Positions 55,484 through 64,000 of a stretch of DNA of 64,000 nucleotides are shown piece by piece (the stretch's first letter is position 1; each line of letters begins with the position of its first letter). The stretch is taken from the NCBI RefSeq assembly GCF_016124105.1, contig NZ_JADGMQ010000004.1, positions 1 to 64,000 on the forward strand, given 5' to 3'. The notes under the pieces were generated by a model, which saw nothing but the letters and a program-made list of their open reading frames with translations, was not told the DNA's origin and did not search any database. The translations under genes and the position numbers were made by a program. The DNA is from Aquamicrobium zhengzhouense. GTDB lineage: Bacteria > Pseudomonadota > Alphaproteobacteria > Rhizobiales > Rhizobiaceae.

Positions 55484-56808
55484 GCGGCCATCCCGAAGCG
55501 GGCGGCCACGGCCGTCAGCGGCATGGTCTCGCGCTCGCCGGTCTTGCGGTTCTTCACCTCGACTTCACCGGCAGCAATGCCGCGAGGTCCCACGATCACC
55601 TGCCAGGGCAGACCGATCAGGTCTGCGGTTGCGAACTTGCCGCCGGCACGCTGGTCGGTATCGTCGTAAAGCACGTCCTTGCCTGCGGCAGTCAGGGCTG
55701 CATAGAGTTCGTCGCAAGCTTGGTCGCATGCCGCATCGCCAACTTTCATGTTGATCAGCGCGATATCGAACGGTGCAACCGCTTCAGGCCAGATGATGCC
55801 ATTCTCGTCGTGGCTGGCTTCAATAATTGCTGCGATCAAACGCGAAGGGCCAATGCCATAGGAGCCCATCGAAACCGGGTGCTCCTTGCCATCCGGTCCC
55901 GTCACAGAGGCACCCATCGGCTTCGAATATTTGTCGCCGAAATGGAAGATGTGACCGACTTCGATACCGCGGGCAGCCACCTGCTTGTCGGCAGCCACCG
56001 CCGACCAGGCGGCTTCGTCATGCATCTCCTCGGTCGCTGCGTACGGGGTCGTCCACGCGTTGACGATGTCAGCAACGGCTGCATCATTCGCATAATCGAC
56101 GTCAGCCCCCGGAACCTGAAGGTTCAGGAAATCGCCATGGCAGAACACGGCGCTCTCGCCGGTGTCAGCGAGGATAATGAATTCGTGGCTGAGATCGCCG
56201 CCGATCGGACCCGTATCCGCGCGCATTGGAATGGACTTCATGCCCACGCGGTCAAAGGTGCGCAGGTAGGAAACAAACATCCGGTTGTAAGCCGCCTTCG
56301 ATGCCTCGTAGTCGAGATCGAACGAATAGGCGTCCTTCATCAGAAACTCGCGCGAGCGCATCACACCAAAGCGAGGACGCACCTCATCGCGGAACTTCCA
56401 CTGAATGTGATACAAATTCAGCGGCAGATCCTTGTATGATTTAACGAATGACCGGAAGATGTCGGTCACCATCTCCTCGTTCGTCGGGCCATAGAGCATG
56501 TCGCGCTCATGGCGATCCTGGATCCGCAGCATCTCCTTGCCATAGTCATCGTAGCGACCGCTCTCACGCCACAGCTCGGCGGACTGGATGGTCGGCATGA
56601 GCAATTCCTGCGCGCCGGCACGGTTCTGCTCTTCGCGGATGATGTTGCAAATCTTGTCGAGAACGCGCTTGCCAAGCGGCAGCCACGAGAAGGAGCCGGC
56701 AGCCTGCTGGCGGATCATACCCGCGCGCAGCATCAAGCGATGAGATACAATCTCGGCCTCGCGAGGGTTCTCCTTGAGGATCGGCAGAAAATAACGCGTA
56801 AGACGCAT
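55480..56808 (-). CDS. proS: prolyl-tRNA synthetase (short alphaproteobacterial type)
   Basis: A 442-residue class-II synthetase. Motif 2 is around [32 protein letters not shown] split by loops, and motif 3 is [25 protein letters not shown]. The anticodon-binding domain follows from about 345. The large INS editing domain of E. coli ProRS is absent, as expected for this group and for mitochondria, so misacylated Ala-tRNA(Pro) must be cleared by a separate protein. The ATG at 56808 gives the usual length; another lies four codons upstream. Confidence 0.95.
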   Translation of the reverse strand: MRLTRYFLPILKENPREAEIVSHRLMLRAGMIRQQAAGSFSWLPLGKRVLDKICNIIREEQNRAGAQELLMPTIQSAELWRESGRYDDYGKEMLRIQDRHERDMLYGPTNEEMVTDIFRSFVKSYKDLPLNLYHIQWKFRDEVRPRFGVMRSREFLMKDAYSFDLDYEASKAAYNRMFVSYLRTFDRVGMKSIPMRADTGPIGGDLSHEFIILADTGESAVFCHGDFLNLQVPGADVDYANDAAVADIVNAWTTPYAATEEMHDEAAWSAVAADKQVAARGIEVGHIFHFGDKYSKPMGASVTGPDGKEHPVSMGSYGIGPSRLIAAIIEASHDENGIIWPEAVAPFDIALINMKVGDAACDQACDELYAALTAAGKDVLYDDTDQRAGGKFATADLIGLPWQVIVGPRGIAAGEVEVKNRKTGERETMPLTAVAARFGMAA

Positions 56809-57009
56809 CGGCAAGTCCATGAAAAGGCCGCGCCAGGAATCAGCGCGCGCTGGGCTGAATAGTCGTGCGCTTCATAGCGATTTCATGGCGGCTTGGAAAC
56901 CCGGCGCCGTAATCGCCGAATTGATCACTCGTTGGGCAGCTTCTGCCCCTCTATTGTGCAATGCAGCACAACAGCCAAGCATCCAGCGAAAGATTCTTGA
57001 TGACATCTG

Positions 57010-57181
57010 CGTGACGCTTGGTCTATTGTACCTCCATAACCGAGAGGACGGAGAAAGAACCGTTCTCCTGCGCGGTCAAAGTCTTGGGAGGATGCGATCT
57101 TGGCGCGATAACCCGCAGCCGCCGGTAACGGAACAGATCGGACGCGTTTAAATTGCAAGGCTTCGGCCTTGCTTTTTTTTT
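57010..57181 (+). ncRNA. possible plus-strand small transcript ending at an orphan terminator
   Basis: The gap between proS and the DUF1467 gene is 427 bases, and both neighbours read left. Within it lies a strong plus-strand terminator with a nine-T tail (57155-57181). Upstream is a hairpin GGAGAA/TTCTCC (57050-57070). A plus-strand frame (56819-57151) closes three bases before the stem but shows no protein features. The best explanation is a small RNA of about 130-170 bases; its start is a guess. Confidence 0.3.
57155..57181 (+). terminator. strong orphan rho-independent terminator
   Basis: GCAAGGC (57155-57161), TTCG loop, GCCTTGC (57166-57172), then nine T residues. On the minus strand the tail is only AATTTAAA, so the element clearly faces right. 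No plus-strand gene is recognised upstream of it. Confidence 0.9.
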
Positions 57182-57235
57182 GCTCAACAATGCTGCTGAA
57201 ATAAGGCTGCGCCTCGTGCTGCCCTACGCGCCCGA

Positions 57236-57505
57236 TTATTTGGCGTACGGACCAATGCGAGGAATATCGTTGAACGAGAAGTCGAAATAAACTGCGGCAA
57301 AGTAGCCGGCAGCGAATATCAGCGTCGTCGATATGGTGGTTCGGATAAAGGCTCCGCGCATGTGTGAACCCTTAGGCGCACTTGAGACGGTGCCGAGTGT
57401 CACCTCCCCGTCATCATCCTGAGTGCGAAGCCCAAAGGGCAGCATCGCGAACAGCACGACCCACCAAAGAATGAAATAGCTCGCAGCAATGGAAAGCCAA
57501 TTCAT
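57236..57505 (-). CDS. DUF1467 membrane protein
   Basis: An 89-residue protein with two transmembrane helices (about 5-24 and 59-77). The family phrase YFILWWVVLFAMLPFGLRTQDDDGEVTLGT is present, and the loop then GSHMRGAFIRTT. The function is unknown. It is found in Alphaproteobacteria next to mce, rnj and the nuo genes, as here, and is probably cotranscribed with them. GGGAG precedes the ATG. Confidence 0.93.
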   Translation of the reverse strand: MNWLSIAASYFILWWVVLFAMLPFGLRTQDDDGEVTLGTVSSAPKGSHMRGAFIRTTISTTLIFAAGYFAAVYFDFSFNDIPRIGPYAK

Positions 57506-57515
57506 GTGCTGCTCC

Positions 57516-57929
57516 CTAAACCTGTTCGAGCTCTATGAGGGCCCCCATGAAGTCCTTCGGGTGAAGGAACAGTACGGGCTTACCATGGGCACCGATACGG
57601 GGCTGGCCGTCTCCCAGTACGCGCGCGCCTGACGCCGTCAGACGGTCACGAGCGGCGATGATATCATCGACCTCATAGCAGACGTGATGCATGCCCCCGG
57701 AAGGGTTCTTTTCGAGAAACGGACGAATCGTCGACCCTTCGCCCAACGGCTCGAGGAGTTCGATCTTCGTATTCCCGACATCAATGAACACCACAGTAAC
57801 GCCATGCTCGGGCAGCGCCTGGGGAGCTGAGACGTCAGCCCCCAAGGTATCCCGATAAAGCGTCACCGCGGCCGCAAGGTCCGGAACTGCCAGTGCAACG
57901 TGGTTCAGGCGTCCAATCACAATCTTCAC
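57516..57929 (-). CDS. mce: methylmalonyl-CoA epimerase
   Basis: A 137-residue VOC-fold enzyme that interconverts (S)- and (R)-methylmalonyl-CoA in propionate breakdown. GRLNHVALAVPDLAAAVTLYRDTLGA, VVFIDVGNTKIELLEPLGE and GGMHHVCYEVDDI hold the metal-binding His and Glu residues. The start is a GTG at 57929; a second GTG three codons later is possible. It lies ten bases before the DUF1467 gene. Confidence 0.93.
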   Translation of the reverse strand: MKIVIGRLNHVALAVPDLAAAVTLYRDTLGADVSAPQALPEHGVTVVFIDVGNTKIELLEPLGEGSTIRPFLEKNPSGGMHHVCYEVDDIIAARDRLTASGARVLGDGQPRIGAHGKPVLFLHPKDFMGALIELEQV

Positions 57930-57996
57930 TCACTGATTCATCACGTTGCCAGAACGATTCCGCTCAGCGACATAAGTTGCTGAAACCTTATGCCTT

Positions 57997-59664
57997 TTAG
58001 CGCGTAACAAAAACGGTAACTATGGGCTTTTTGCCCCAGGCATCGTTTGCCGCACCCCGAACCGCTCTGCGCGCCGCCTCTGCAACGAGATCCAGATCTT
58101 TACGCCGCGCGCGCGGAATGCTTTCGATCGCGCCGATAGCAGCGCTCAGCATCACATCTTCCATCAGCTCACCCGAGCGATTAGCCTTCGCGACGCCGAT
58201 CGCCACCAGGTCGGGATCGCCCGCGAGATCGTACCGATCATCCAGCACCACGTTGACGGCGACATGGCCCACATAACTGAGCTTGCGGCGATCCCGGATA
58301 CCGACTTCTTCTTCGGAACCGATGAGTTTGCCGTCCTTAAAGACCCGGCCGAAGGGAACCTGATCGATGATCTCCGCCGGTCCAGGCGCCAGACGGATCA
58401 TGTCTCCGTTTCGGATCTGGGCGACGTGAGGGATACCTGACATCGCCCCTAAAGCGCCCTGAGCGACAAGATGAGCCGCCTCGCCGTGAACCGGAACCAG
58501 GATCTGCGGTCGTACCCATTCATACATCCGCTTCAATTCGTTCCGTCGGGGATGCCCGGAGACGTGTACCAGTGCATCTCCGTCTTCAATGATCTTGATA
58601 CCCTGCTCGATGAGCTGGTTCTTAATCTCAAGGATAGCCTTCTCGTTTCCTGGGATCACGCGCGACGAGTAGACCACCGTGTCGCCGGGCGTCAGTGCGA
58701 GATTTTTCATCTCGTCACGGGCAAGTTTGGCGAGTGCAGCGCGCGGCTCACCCTGACTGCCCGTGCAAAGGATCACCAGATTTTCACGCGGTATGTAGGC
58801 GTAATCCTGTTCTTCAACGAATTCGGGAAGGCCTTCAAGGTAACCCAGCTCTGTCGCGACATTGATCACGCGCTTCAATGACGAACCAAGCACCAACACC
58901 TGGCGCCCTGCATCACGCGCCGCCTCAGCGATTGAGCGGATGCGACCAACATTTGACGAGAAGGTTGTTACGGCAACACGCCCCGATGCTCGCTCAATGA
59001 CTTCCCGCAGCCCCTGCCCCACAGCTTGCTCGGATGGCGATTCTCCATCCCGCAACGCGTTGGTGGAATCGCAGATCAGCGCCGCGACACCCTCGTCGCC
59101 TATCGCACGAAAGCGATCTTCGTCCGTGACCGGCCCAATAGTCGGTGCCGGATCAATCTTCCAGTCACCCGTATGAATGACGGTGCCAACTGGAGTCCGA
59201 ATGGCGAGCGATACCGGCTCAGGGATCGAGTGGGTGACTGCGATGGCTTCAATCTCAAAGGGCCCGATCTCGAAGCGCTCACCGGCGCGGTAGATCTCGA
59301 CATCTACCTCTGTCCCACCTTCATAGCGGCGTTTGGCTTCCAGGAGCCCTGCGGTGAACGGCGTCATCCAAACCCGCTTCTTCAGGCGGGGCCACAAATC
59401 CAGAAGCGCGCCATAATGGTCTTCATGCGCGTGGGTGATGATGATGCCAACGACATTGTCGAGCTGGCTCTCAACGAAACGCGTATCCGGCAGCACCAGA
59501 TCGACACCTGGAAGTTGAGCGTCCGGGAAGGTGACGCCGACGTCAACGATCAGCCATTTGCGAGCGCGCTCCGGCCCGTAGCCGTAAAGCGCAAAGTTCA
59601 TGCCAATTTCGCCTACGCCACCTAGCGGGCAGAAAACGAGCTCGTTGCCGTTCTTTACAGCCAT
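57997..59664 (-). CDS. rnj: ribonuclease J
   Basis: A 555-residue beta-CASP metallo-beta-lactamase nuclease with 5'-3' exonuclease activity, needed for rRNA and mRNA maturation in Rhizobiales alongside RNase E. The catalytic motif is IITHAHEDHYGAL (about 74-86); VVYSSRVIPGNE and VHVSGHPRRNELKRM complete the beta-CASP site. The ATG at 59664 has AAAGGTG upstream; an ATG at 59685 overlaps the birA stop and is the alternative. Confidence 0.94.
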   Translation of the reverse strand: MAVKNGNELVFCPLGGVGEIGMNFALYGYGPERARKWLIVDVGVTFPDAQLPGVDLVLPDTRFVESQLDNVVGIIITHAHEDHYGALLDLWPRLKKRVWMTPFTAGLLEAKRRYEGGTEVDVEIYRAGERFEIGPFEIEAIAVTHSIPEPVSLAIRTPVGTVIHTGDWKIDPAPTIGPVTDEDRFRAIGDEGVAALICDSTNALRDGESPSEQAVGQGLREVIERASGRVAVTTFSSNVGRIRSIAEAARDAGRQVLVLGSSLKRVINVATELGYLEGLPEFVEEQDYAYIPRENLVILCTGSQGEPRAALAKLARDEMKNLALTPGDTVVYSSRVIPGNEKAILEIKNQLIEQGIKIIEDGDALVHVSGHPRRNELKRMYEWVRPQILVPVHGEAAHLVAQGALGAMSGIPHVAQIRNGDMIRLAPGPAEIIDQVPFGRVFKDGKLIGSEEEVGIRDRRKLSYVGHVAVNVVLDDRYDLAGDPDLVAIGVAKANRSGELMEDVMLSAAIGAIESIPRARRKDLDLVAEAARRAVRGAANDAWGKKPIVTVFVTR

Positions 59665-59681
59665 CCCGGCACCTTTCAATG

Positions 59682-60512
59682 TCATGCAGATGCAGCCGAT
59701 GCGACCGCGCCAAAATGTACGTCACCGGCGGCGACCGTAATAACGCCTCCATCCGGCTCCCGGATAACGAACCGACATTCGTCATCAATCGTTTCAAAGA
59801 TACCGCGCACAACGCGGCCTTCAATCTGAACCGCGACTTCGGACCCTACGCCCGCTGCGCTCTCCAGCCAACGCCGTCTGATGTGAGACAGCCCACGGCC
59901 ATTGTCCCATAAGCGTTCGTTTTCAATCCACGCATCGGATATCGCCAGAAACAGGGCTTCGGCATCACAATCCACACTGAGATCCTTTAACGAGGATGCC
60001 GGATACGGCAACCCCTCAGGAAACGCCACCACATTCACACCGATCCCCAAAGCCATAGCGAAACGTTGGTCGGGCAGCAGCGTCGTTTCCAGCAATATAC
60101 CTGCGAGCTTCGCTCCGTCCGCCAGAACGTCATTAGGCCATTTGAGCGCAAACCGACCGCCGTTCAACGGCGTCCCACCGTCAACGCCCACGTGGAACCG
60201 GGAAGCAGGAGAAACGGCCTTGAGAGCATCCGACAGCGTTAACCCCGCTACAAAACCCAGGGTTGCAGCATGTTTGAGCTCAAAATCGGGCACCAGAAGT
60301 AGCGTCGCGGCAAGATTGCCATCCGGGGTTTCCCAAGCCCTTCCGCGACGACCCCGCCCGGACGTCTGTCGCTTGGTAACGAGCCAAAGCCGCCCCGGAT
60401 CCCCCGCACGGGCGCGCTCAAGCGCCAGTGCATTCGTGGAACCGATCTCTGAAAATGCTTCGAGGCGAAACCCGTTCGCCTCGGCAATTGGTGATATACG
60501 AAAACCTGACAA
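59682..60512 (-). CDS. birA: biotin-[acetyl-CoA-carboxylase] ligase BirA
   Basis: A 276-residue group-I ligase without the N-terminal DNA-binding domain. It activates biotin as biotinoyl-AMP and attaches it to AccB, encoded in this window. The substrate loop is TSGRGRRGRAWETPDGNLAATLL and the catalytic lysine region ALKWPNDVLADGAKLAGILLET. The C-terminal SH3-like domain is about 228-270. It is nested between nuoN and rnj, typical for the order. Confidence 0.94.
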   Translation of the reverse strand: MSGFRISPIAEANGFRLEAFSEIGSTNALALERARAGDPGRLWLVTKRQTSGRGRRGRAWETPDGNLAATLLLVPDFELKHAATLGFVAGLTLSDALKAVSPASRFHVGVDGGTPLNGGRFALKWPNDVLADGAKLAGILLETTLLPDQRFAMALGIGVNVVAFPEGLPYPASSLKDLSVDCDAEALFLAISDAWIENERLWDNGRGLSHIRRRWLESAAGVGSEVAVQIEGRVVRGIFETIDDECRFVIREPDGGVITVAAGDVHFGAVASAASA

Positions 60513-60516
60513 AGGA

Positions 60517-61953
60517 TCAGAAGAACGTCTTCGCTGCCGCCTCTGCCATGCGACCGATCGGTGCTCCGATCAGGACATAGAAGAGAACGAAAGCACCCGA
60601 CGCTCCAAGGACGACCCGAAGATCACCTGCCAGCGGGTCGAGTGCACCAGCCGGCTCATCGAACCACATGATCTTGATGATCCGCAGGTAGTAGAACGCG
60701 CCGACGACCGATGCGAGCATGCCGATCACGGCAAGCGCATAGAGATCCGCATTGATCGCAGCCAGGAACACGTACCACTTGGCCCAAAAGCCTGCCATCG
60801 GCGGAATACCGGCGAGCGAGAACATCATCACGGTCATGATGGTAGCAACGACCGGGTTGGTGGACGCCAGACCTGCCACATCATTGATCTGCTCAATGTT
60901 GCGACCGCCACGACGCATTCCGAGAATGAACGCAAAGGTTCCAAGCGTCATCACCAGATAGATCAGCATGTAAATCGCGACACCGCGAATACCTGCTTCC
61001 GTACCGGCTGACAGACCGACAAGCGCAAAGCCCATGTGGCCGATAGAGGAATAAGCCATCAGGCGCTTGAAGTTGCGCTGGCCGATAGCCGCGAAGGATC
61101 CCAGTACCATCGAAGCGATCGCCACGAAGACAATGATTTGACGCCAATCCGTGGTGATCGGCTCGAACGCACCCATCGTGGTACGGATGAGCAACGCCAT
61201 TGCAGCCATCTTGGGAGCTGCGGCGAAGAAGGCCGTAATCGGAGTTGGAGCACCTTCATAAACGTCCGGCGTCCACATGTGGAATGGCACGGCGGAAATC
61301 TTGAACGCGAGACCCGCGAGCACGAACACCAGGCCGAAGACAAGACCAAGCTGACGCTCTGAACCGGCAAGAACCGTCGCAATCTCAGTAAAGTTGGTAT
61401 GACCGGTAAAGCCATAGACCAGCGAGATACCGTAGAGCATCATGCCCGACGACAAAGCGCCCAAGACGAAATACTTGAGGCCAGCCTCGGTCGCCCGAAC
61501 ATTTTCGCGGCTCATTGCTGCAACGACGTAGAGCGCGAAGGACTGCAGCTCAAGCCCCATGAAAAGCGTGAGCATGTCATTGGCCGAGACCATCAGCAGC
61601 ATGCCGACAGTCGACAGAATTACCAGCACCGGAAATTCGAAGCGGTCAAATCCTTCACGGCGTGCAAAGCCCACCGACATGGCAAGCGCAACCAGTGAGC
61701 CGGTCAGGGTCAGCACCTTCATGAAGCGCGTGAAGGAATCGTTGACGAACGCACCTTCAAAGCCGACCCCATCCCCAGTGAACAGGACCAGCCAAGCACC
61801 CGATGCCAGGAGCAGGGCGATGCCCAGACCCGTGACTGTCGAAAACGCCCGCTCCCCGGAAAAGACACCGATCATGAGCAGCGCCATTGCGCCAACGGCC
61901 AGGATCAGTTCCGGCGTAGCGAGGCTCAGGCTCGAAAAGAGTTCTGCCGTCAT
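60517..61953 (-). CDS. nuoN: NADH-quinone oxidoreductase subunit N
   Basis: A 478-residue antiporter-like subunit of complex I with about 14 helices. The proton-path residues include Glu in [18 protein letters not shown] and Lys in [32 protein letters not shown] is the next conserved helix. It pumps protons as NADH is oxidised. It follows nuoM by nine bases. Confidence 0.97.
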   Translation of the reverse strand: MTAELFSSLSLATPELILAVGAMALLMIGVFSGERAFSTVTGLGIALLLASGAWLVLFTGDGVGFEGAFVNDSFTRFMKVLTLTGSLVALAMSVGFARREGFDRFEFPVLVILSTVGMLLMVSANDMLTLFMGLELQSFALYVVAAMSRENVRATEAGLKYFVLGALSSGMMLYGISLVYGFTGHTNFTEIATVLAGSERQLGLVFGLVFVLAGLAFKISAVPFHMWTPDVYEGAPTPITAFFAAAPKMAAMALLIRTTMGAFEPITTDWRQIIVFVAIASMVLGSFAAIGQRNFKRLMAYSSIGHMGFALVGLSAGTEAGIRGVAIYMLIYLVMTLGTFAFILGMRRGGRNIEQINDVAGLASTNPVVATIMTVMMFSLAGIPPMAGFWAKWYVFLAAINADLYALAVIGMLASVVGAFYYLRIIKIMWFDEPAGALDPLAGDLRVVLGASGAFVLFYVLIGAPIGRMAEAAAKTFF

Positions 61954-61962
61954 CTTACTACC

Positions 61963-63471
61963 TTAGCGGCTCGCCATCGCGGCCTGAGCGGCCTCGATCG
62001 ACAGGGTTACATTGTTGACGAGTGCATCCACAGACGCGGTCGTCACGTCAAATACGGGCGACGGATAGACACCGAAGAAGATCACCAGCAGCACCAGCGG
62101 ATAGATGATCACCTTTTCCCGGGTCGACATGTCCAGCAGGCCCTTGAGGTTTTCCTTGGTCAGCGCCCCGAACACCACGCGACGGTAAAGCCACAGAGCG
62201 TACGCGGCGGACAGGATCACACCGGTCGCCGCGAAGAGAGCAACCCATGTGTTGACCTTGAACACACCAACCAGTGTGAGGAATTCGCCAACGAAGCCAG
62301 ACGTACCCGGCAGGCCGACATTCGCCATCGTCAGGATCAGGAACACGACCGCATATTTCGGCATGTTGTTCACGAGCCCGCCATAGGCATCAATGTCACG
62401 CGTGTGCATCCGGTCGTAGACAACGCCGACGCAAAGGAACAGTGCGCCCGAAATCAGACCGTGCGACAGCATCTGGAAGATCGCACCCTGAACACCTTCC
62501 ACGTTCATCGCGAAGATGCCCATCGTCACGTAACCCATATGCGCGACGGAGGAATAAGCGATCAGCTTCTTGATGTCCTCCTGCATCAGCGCAACCAGCG
62601 ACGTGTAGACGATAGCGATTACCGACAGGACGAAAACCAGCGGCTGGAAATAAAGGGACGCATCCGGGAACATCGGAACCGAGAAGCGCAGGAACCCGTA
62701 TCCACCCATCTTCAGCAGGATTGCTGCAAGGATAACAGAGCCAGCAGTCGGTGCTTCAACGTGTGCGTCAGGCAGCCAGGTGTGAACCGGCCACATCGGC
62801 ATCTTCACTGCGAAGGAAGCGAAGAACGCCAGCCAGAGCCAGGTCTGCATCGAGGCCGGGAAGTCATGCGCGAGCAGCGTCGGAATGTCGGTCGTGCCGG
62901 CATTCCAGAACATCGCCATCATCGCGAGCAGCATCAGCAACGAGCCAAGCAGCGTGTAAAGAAAGAACTTGAACGACGCATAGACGCGGCGCGCACCACC
63001 CCACACACCGATGATGATGAACATCGGTACGAGGCTCGCCTCGAAGAATACATAGAAGAGGACGAGATCAAGCGCACAGAAGACGCCGATCATGATCGTT
63101 TCCAGGATGAGGAACGCGATCATGTACTCCTTGACGCGCTTCTCCACCGACTCCCACGATGCCAGGATGCACAGCGGCATCAGGAACGTGGTCAGGATGA
63201 CGAACAGCATCGAAATGCCGTCGACACCCATATGGTAGGAGATACCGGCGTCGAGCCACGGTGCCTTCTCCACGAACTGGAAGCCGGCATATGAGTTGTC
63301 GAAGCCCGTCCAGATAAAGAGCGACAGGATGAAGGTGAAAACCGTCGTCAGCAGCGCGATATTACGAATGTTTCTGCGCGCAGCAGTACCCTCGTCCCTG
63401 ATCAGAAGGATCAGGAACACGCCTACCAGAGGCAGAAAGGTAACGGTCGAGAGGAGCGGCCAGCCGGTCAT
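61963..63471 (-). CDS. nuoM: NADH-quinone oxidoreductase subunit M
   Basis: A 502-residue antiporter-like subunit. Conserved signatures include [18 protein letters not shown] (key Glu), [35 protein letters not shown] (key Lys) and [17 protein letters not shown]. Its start shares one base with the nuoL stop (TGATG). Together with NuoL and NuoN it forms the proton-pumping membrane arm. Confidence 0.97.
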   Translation of the reverse strand: MTGWPLLSTVTFLPLVGVFLILLIRDEGTAARRNIRNIALLTTVFTFILSLFIWTGFDNSYAGFQFVEKAPWLDAGISYHMGVDGISMLFVILTTFLMPLCILASWESVEKRVKEYMIAFLILETIMIGVFCALDLVLFYVFFEASLVPMFIIIGVWGGARRVYASFKFFLYTLLGSLLMLLAMMAMFWNAGTTDIPTLLAHDFPASMQTWLWLAFFASFAVKMPMWPVHTWLPDAHVEAPTAGSVILAAILLKMGGYGFLRFSVPMFPDASLYFQPLVFVLSVIAIVYTSLVALMQEDIKKLIAYSSVAHMGYVTMGIFAMNVEGVQGAIFQMLSHGLISGALFLCVGVVYDRMHTRDIDAYGGLVNNMPKYAVVFLILTMANVGLPGTSGFVGEFLTLVGVFKVNTWVALFAATGVILSAAYALWLYRRVVFGALTKENLKGLLDMSTREKVIIYPLVLLVIFFGVYPSPVFDVTTASVDALVNNVTLSIEAAQAAMASR

Positions 63472-64000
63472 CAGAGGGAGCCTCCCAGCATCATCCAGGT
63501 GACAAGGGCAGCGACACCGATGAGCATTGCGAATGCGTAGTGATAGAGATAGCCCGTCTGCATTTTCACGACGCGGTCGGTGATATCGACAACGCGCGCG
63601 GCGATGCCATTTGGCCCGAAGCCGTCGATGACAACGCCATCACCCTTCTTCCAAAGGAAGTGGCCGAGCCGCTTTGCAGGACGAACAAAGATGAAGTCGT
63701 AGAGCTCGTCGAAATACCACTTGTTCAGCAGGAACTGGTACAGGCCAGAATGCTGCGCAGCGAGGCGCTTGGGTGTTTCCGGCGAGCGGATGTAGAACTG
63801 GTAAGCCAGCAAGAAGCCCAGGATCATTGCAGCGAACGGCGAAGCCTTCACCCAGAACGGCACCGAGTGGTAGTCGTGCAGGATGTGATTGTCCTCGAGC
63901 GTGAAGAGTGCGCCCTGCCAGAAGCCGTCGTAATTGTCGCCAAGGAAATAACCGTAGAAGACAAAGCCCGAGAAGAGCGCGCCGACCGCAAGGAGGTAGA
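63471..64000 (-). CDS. nuoL: NADH-quinone oxidoreductase subunit L, C-terminal part
   Basis: About 176 C-terminal residues are in the window and the gene continues beyond the right edge. It begins here with [20 protein letters not shown], and continues through [32 protein letters not shown] and the end helix [19 protein letters not shown]. These belong to the long amphipathic helix and last helices of NuoL. It is read just before nuoM. Confidence 0.95.
   Translation of the reverse strand, partial: YLLAVGALFSGFVFYGYFLGDNYDGFWQGALFTLEDNHILHDYHSVPFWVKASPFAAMILGFLLAYQFYIRSPETPKRLAAQHSGLYQFLLNKWYFDELYDFIFVRPAKRLGHFLWKKGDGVVIDGFGPNGIAARVVDITDRVVKMQTGYLYHYAFAMLIGVAALVTWMMLGGSL

Noticed and set aside
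56819-57151. A 110-residue plus-strand frame ending just before the orphan terminator.
   Set aside because: No ribosome site, no domain or signal peptide, and its composition resembles random translation; a small RNA explains the terminator better.

Overview
The window looks like ordinary chromosome of an alphaproteobacterium of the order Hyphomicrobiales (Rhizobiales), most like the Phyllobacteriaceae/Mesorhizobium side. This is inferred from gene order and protein character. The order nuoL-nuoM-nuoN-birA-rnj-mce-DUF1467-proS-lolC-lolD, the long suf operon with two cysteine desulfurases, the NDUFA12-like complex I accessory protein, a BigR/Blh sulfide module, a PAS_5/PilZ pair and a BTLCP transglutaminase-like protease are all typical of that group. 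No insertion sequence, phage gene, CRISPR array or origin was seen. A species cannot be named from the sequence alone.

Layout. 1-113 is the tail of a TRAP large permease (DctM). 131-2205 (minus) is a sulfide/persulfide module: blh persulfide dioxygenase, the thiol-switch repressor bigR and two YeeE/YedE half-transporters. A palindrome-rich candidate promoter/operator lies upstream at 2436-2479. 2571-5959 (minus) is modE-modA-modB-modC for molybdate uptake, with a near-ideal ModE box at 5976-6001. 6181-8473 (plus) is a cystine/amino-acid ABC importer. 8542-9589 (plus) is a copper-handling pair (DUF2946-like and PCu(A)C), followed by a membrane alpha/beta hydrolase. 11414-11903 (minus) holds a 30-residue membrane protein gene and tRNA-Thr(UGU). 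nadK, a DEAD-box helicase and a TfoX-like gene follow.

14905-21933 (minus) is the suf iron-sulfur cluster operon (NifS-like desulfurase, sufB, sufC, sufD, sufS, sufT, sufA), with a candidate Irr iron-control element at 22045-22061. 22161-31765 holds a small hydrolase, anmK, tyrS, a very large AsmA-like envelope protein, bcp, an M23 endopeptidase and prfB with its +1 programmed frameshift. 31861-35793 (minus) is cell-wall synthesis and turnover (PBP1A, amidase). 36408-39572 is rne with a long structured leader. 39648-46146 carries an aminotransferase, an M48 protease, a DsbA-like oxidoreductase, then aroQ-accB-accC-aat. 46153-50712 (minus) holds DUF2155, NDUFA12, GNAT, gatB, a CBS protein and a rhomboid. 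51140-53362 (plus) holds PAS_5, tandem PilZ and BTLCP genes. 53514-64000 (minus) is lolD-lolC-proS, a gap, then DUF1467-mce-rnj-birA-nuoN-nuoM-nuoL.

Most of the window is well-understood housekeeping. The less explained parts are in the gaps: a candidate three-hairpin RNA with a C-rich, anti-Shine-Dalgarno-like loop (53391-53503), an orphan strong terminator facing against its neighbours (57155-57181), a small minus-strand ORF overlapped by a CtrA-like site and followed by a terminator (50845-50991), and the 30-residue membrane protein at 11414-11506. All calls were made by reading the sequence; none was confirmed by a database search.
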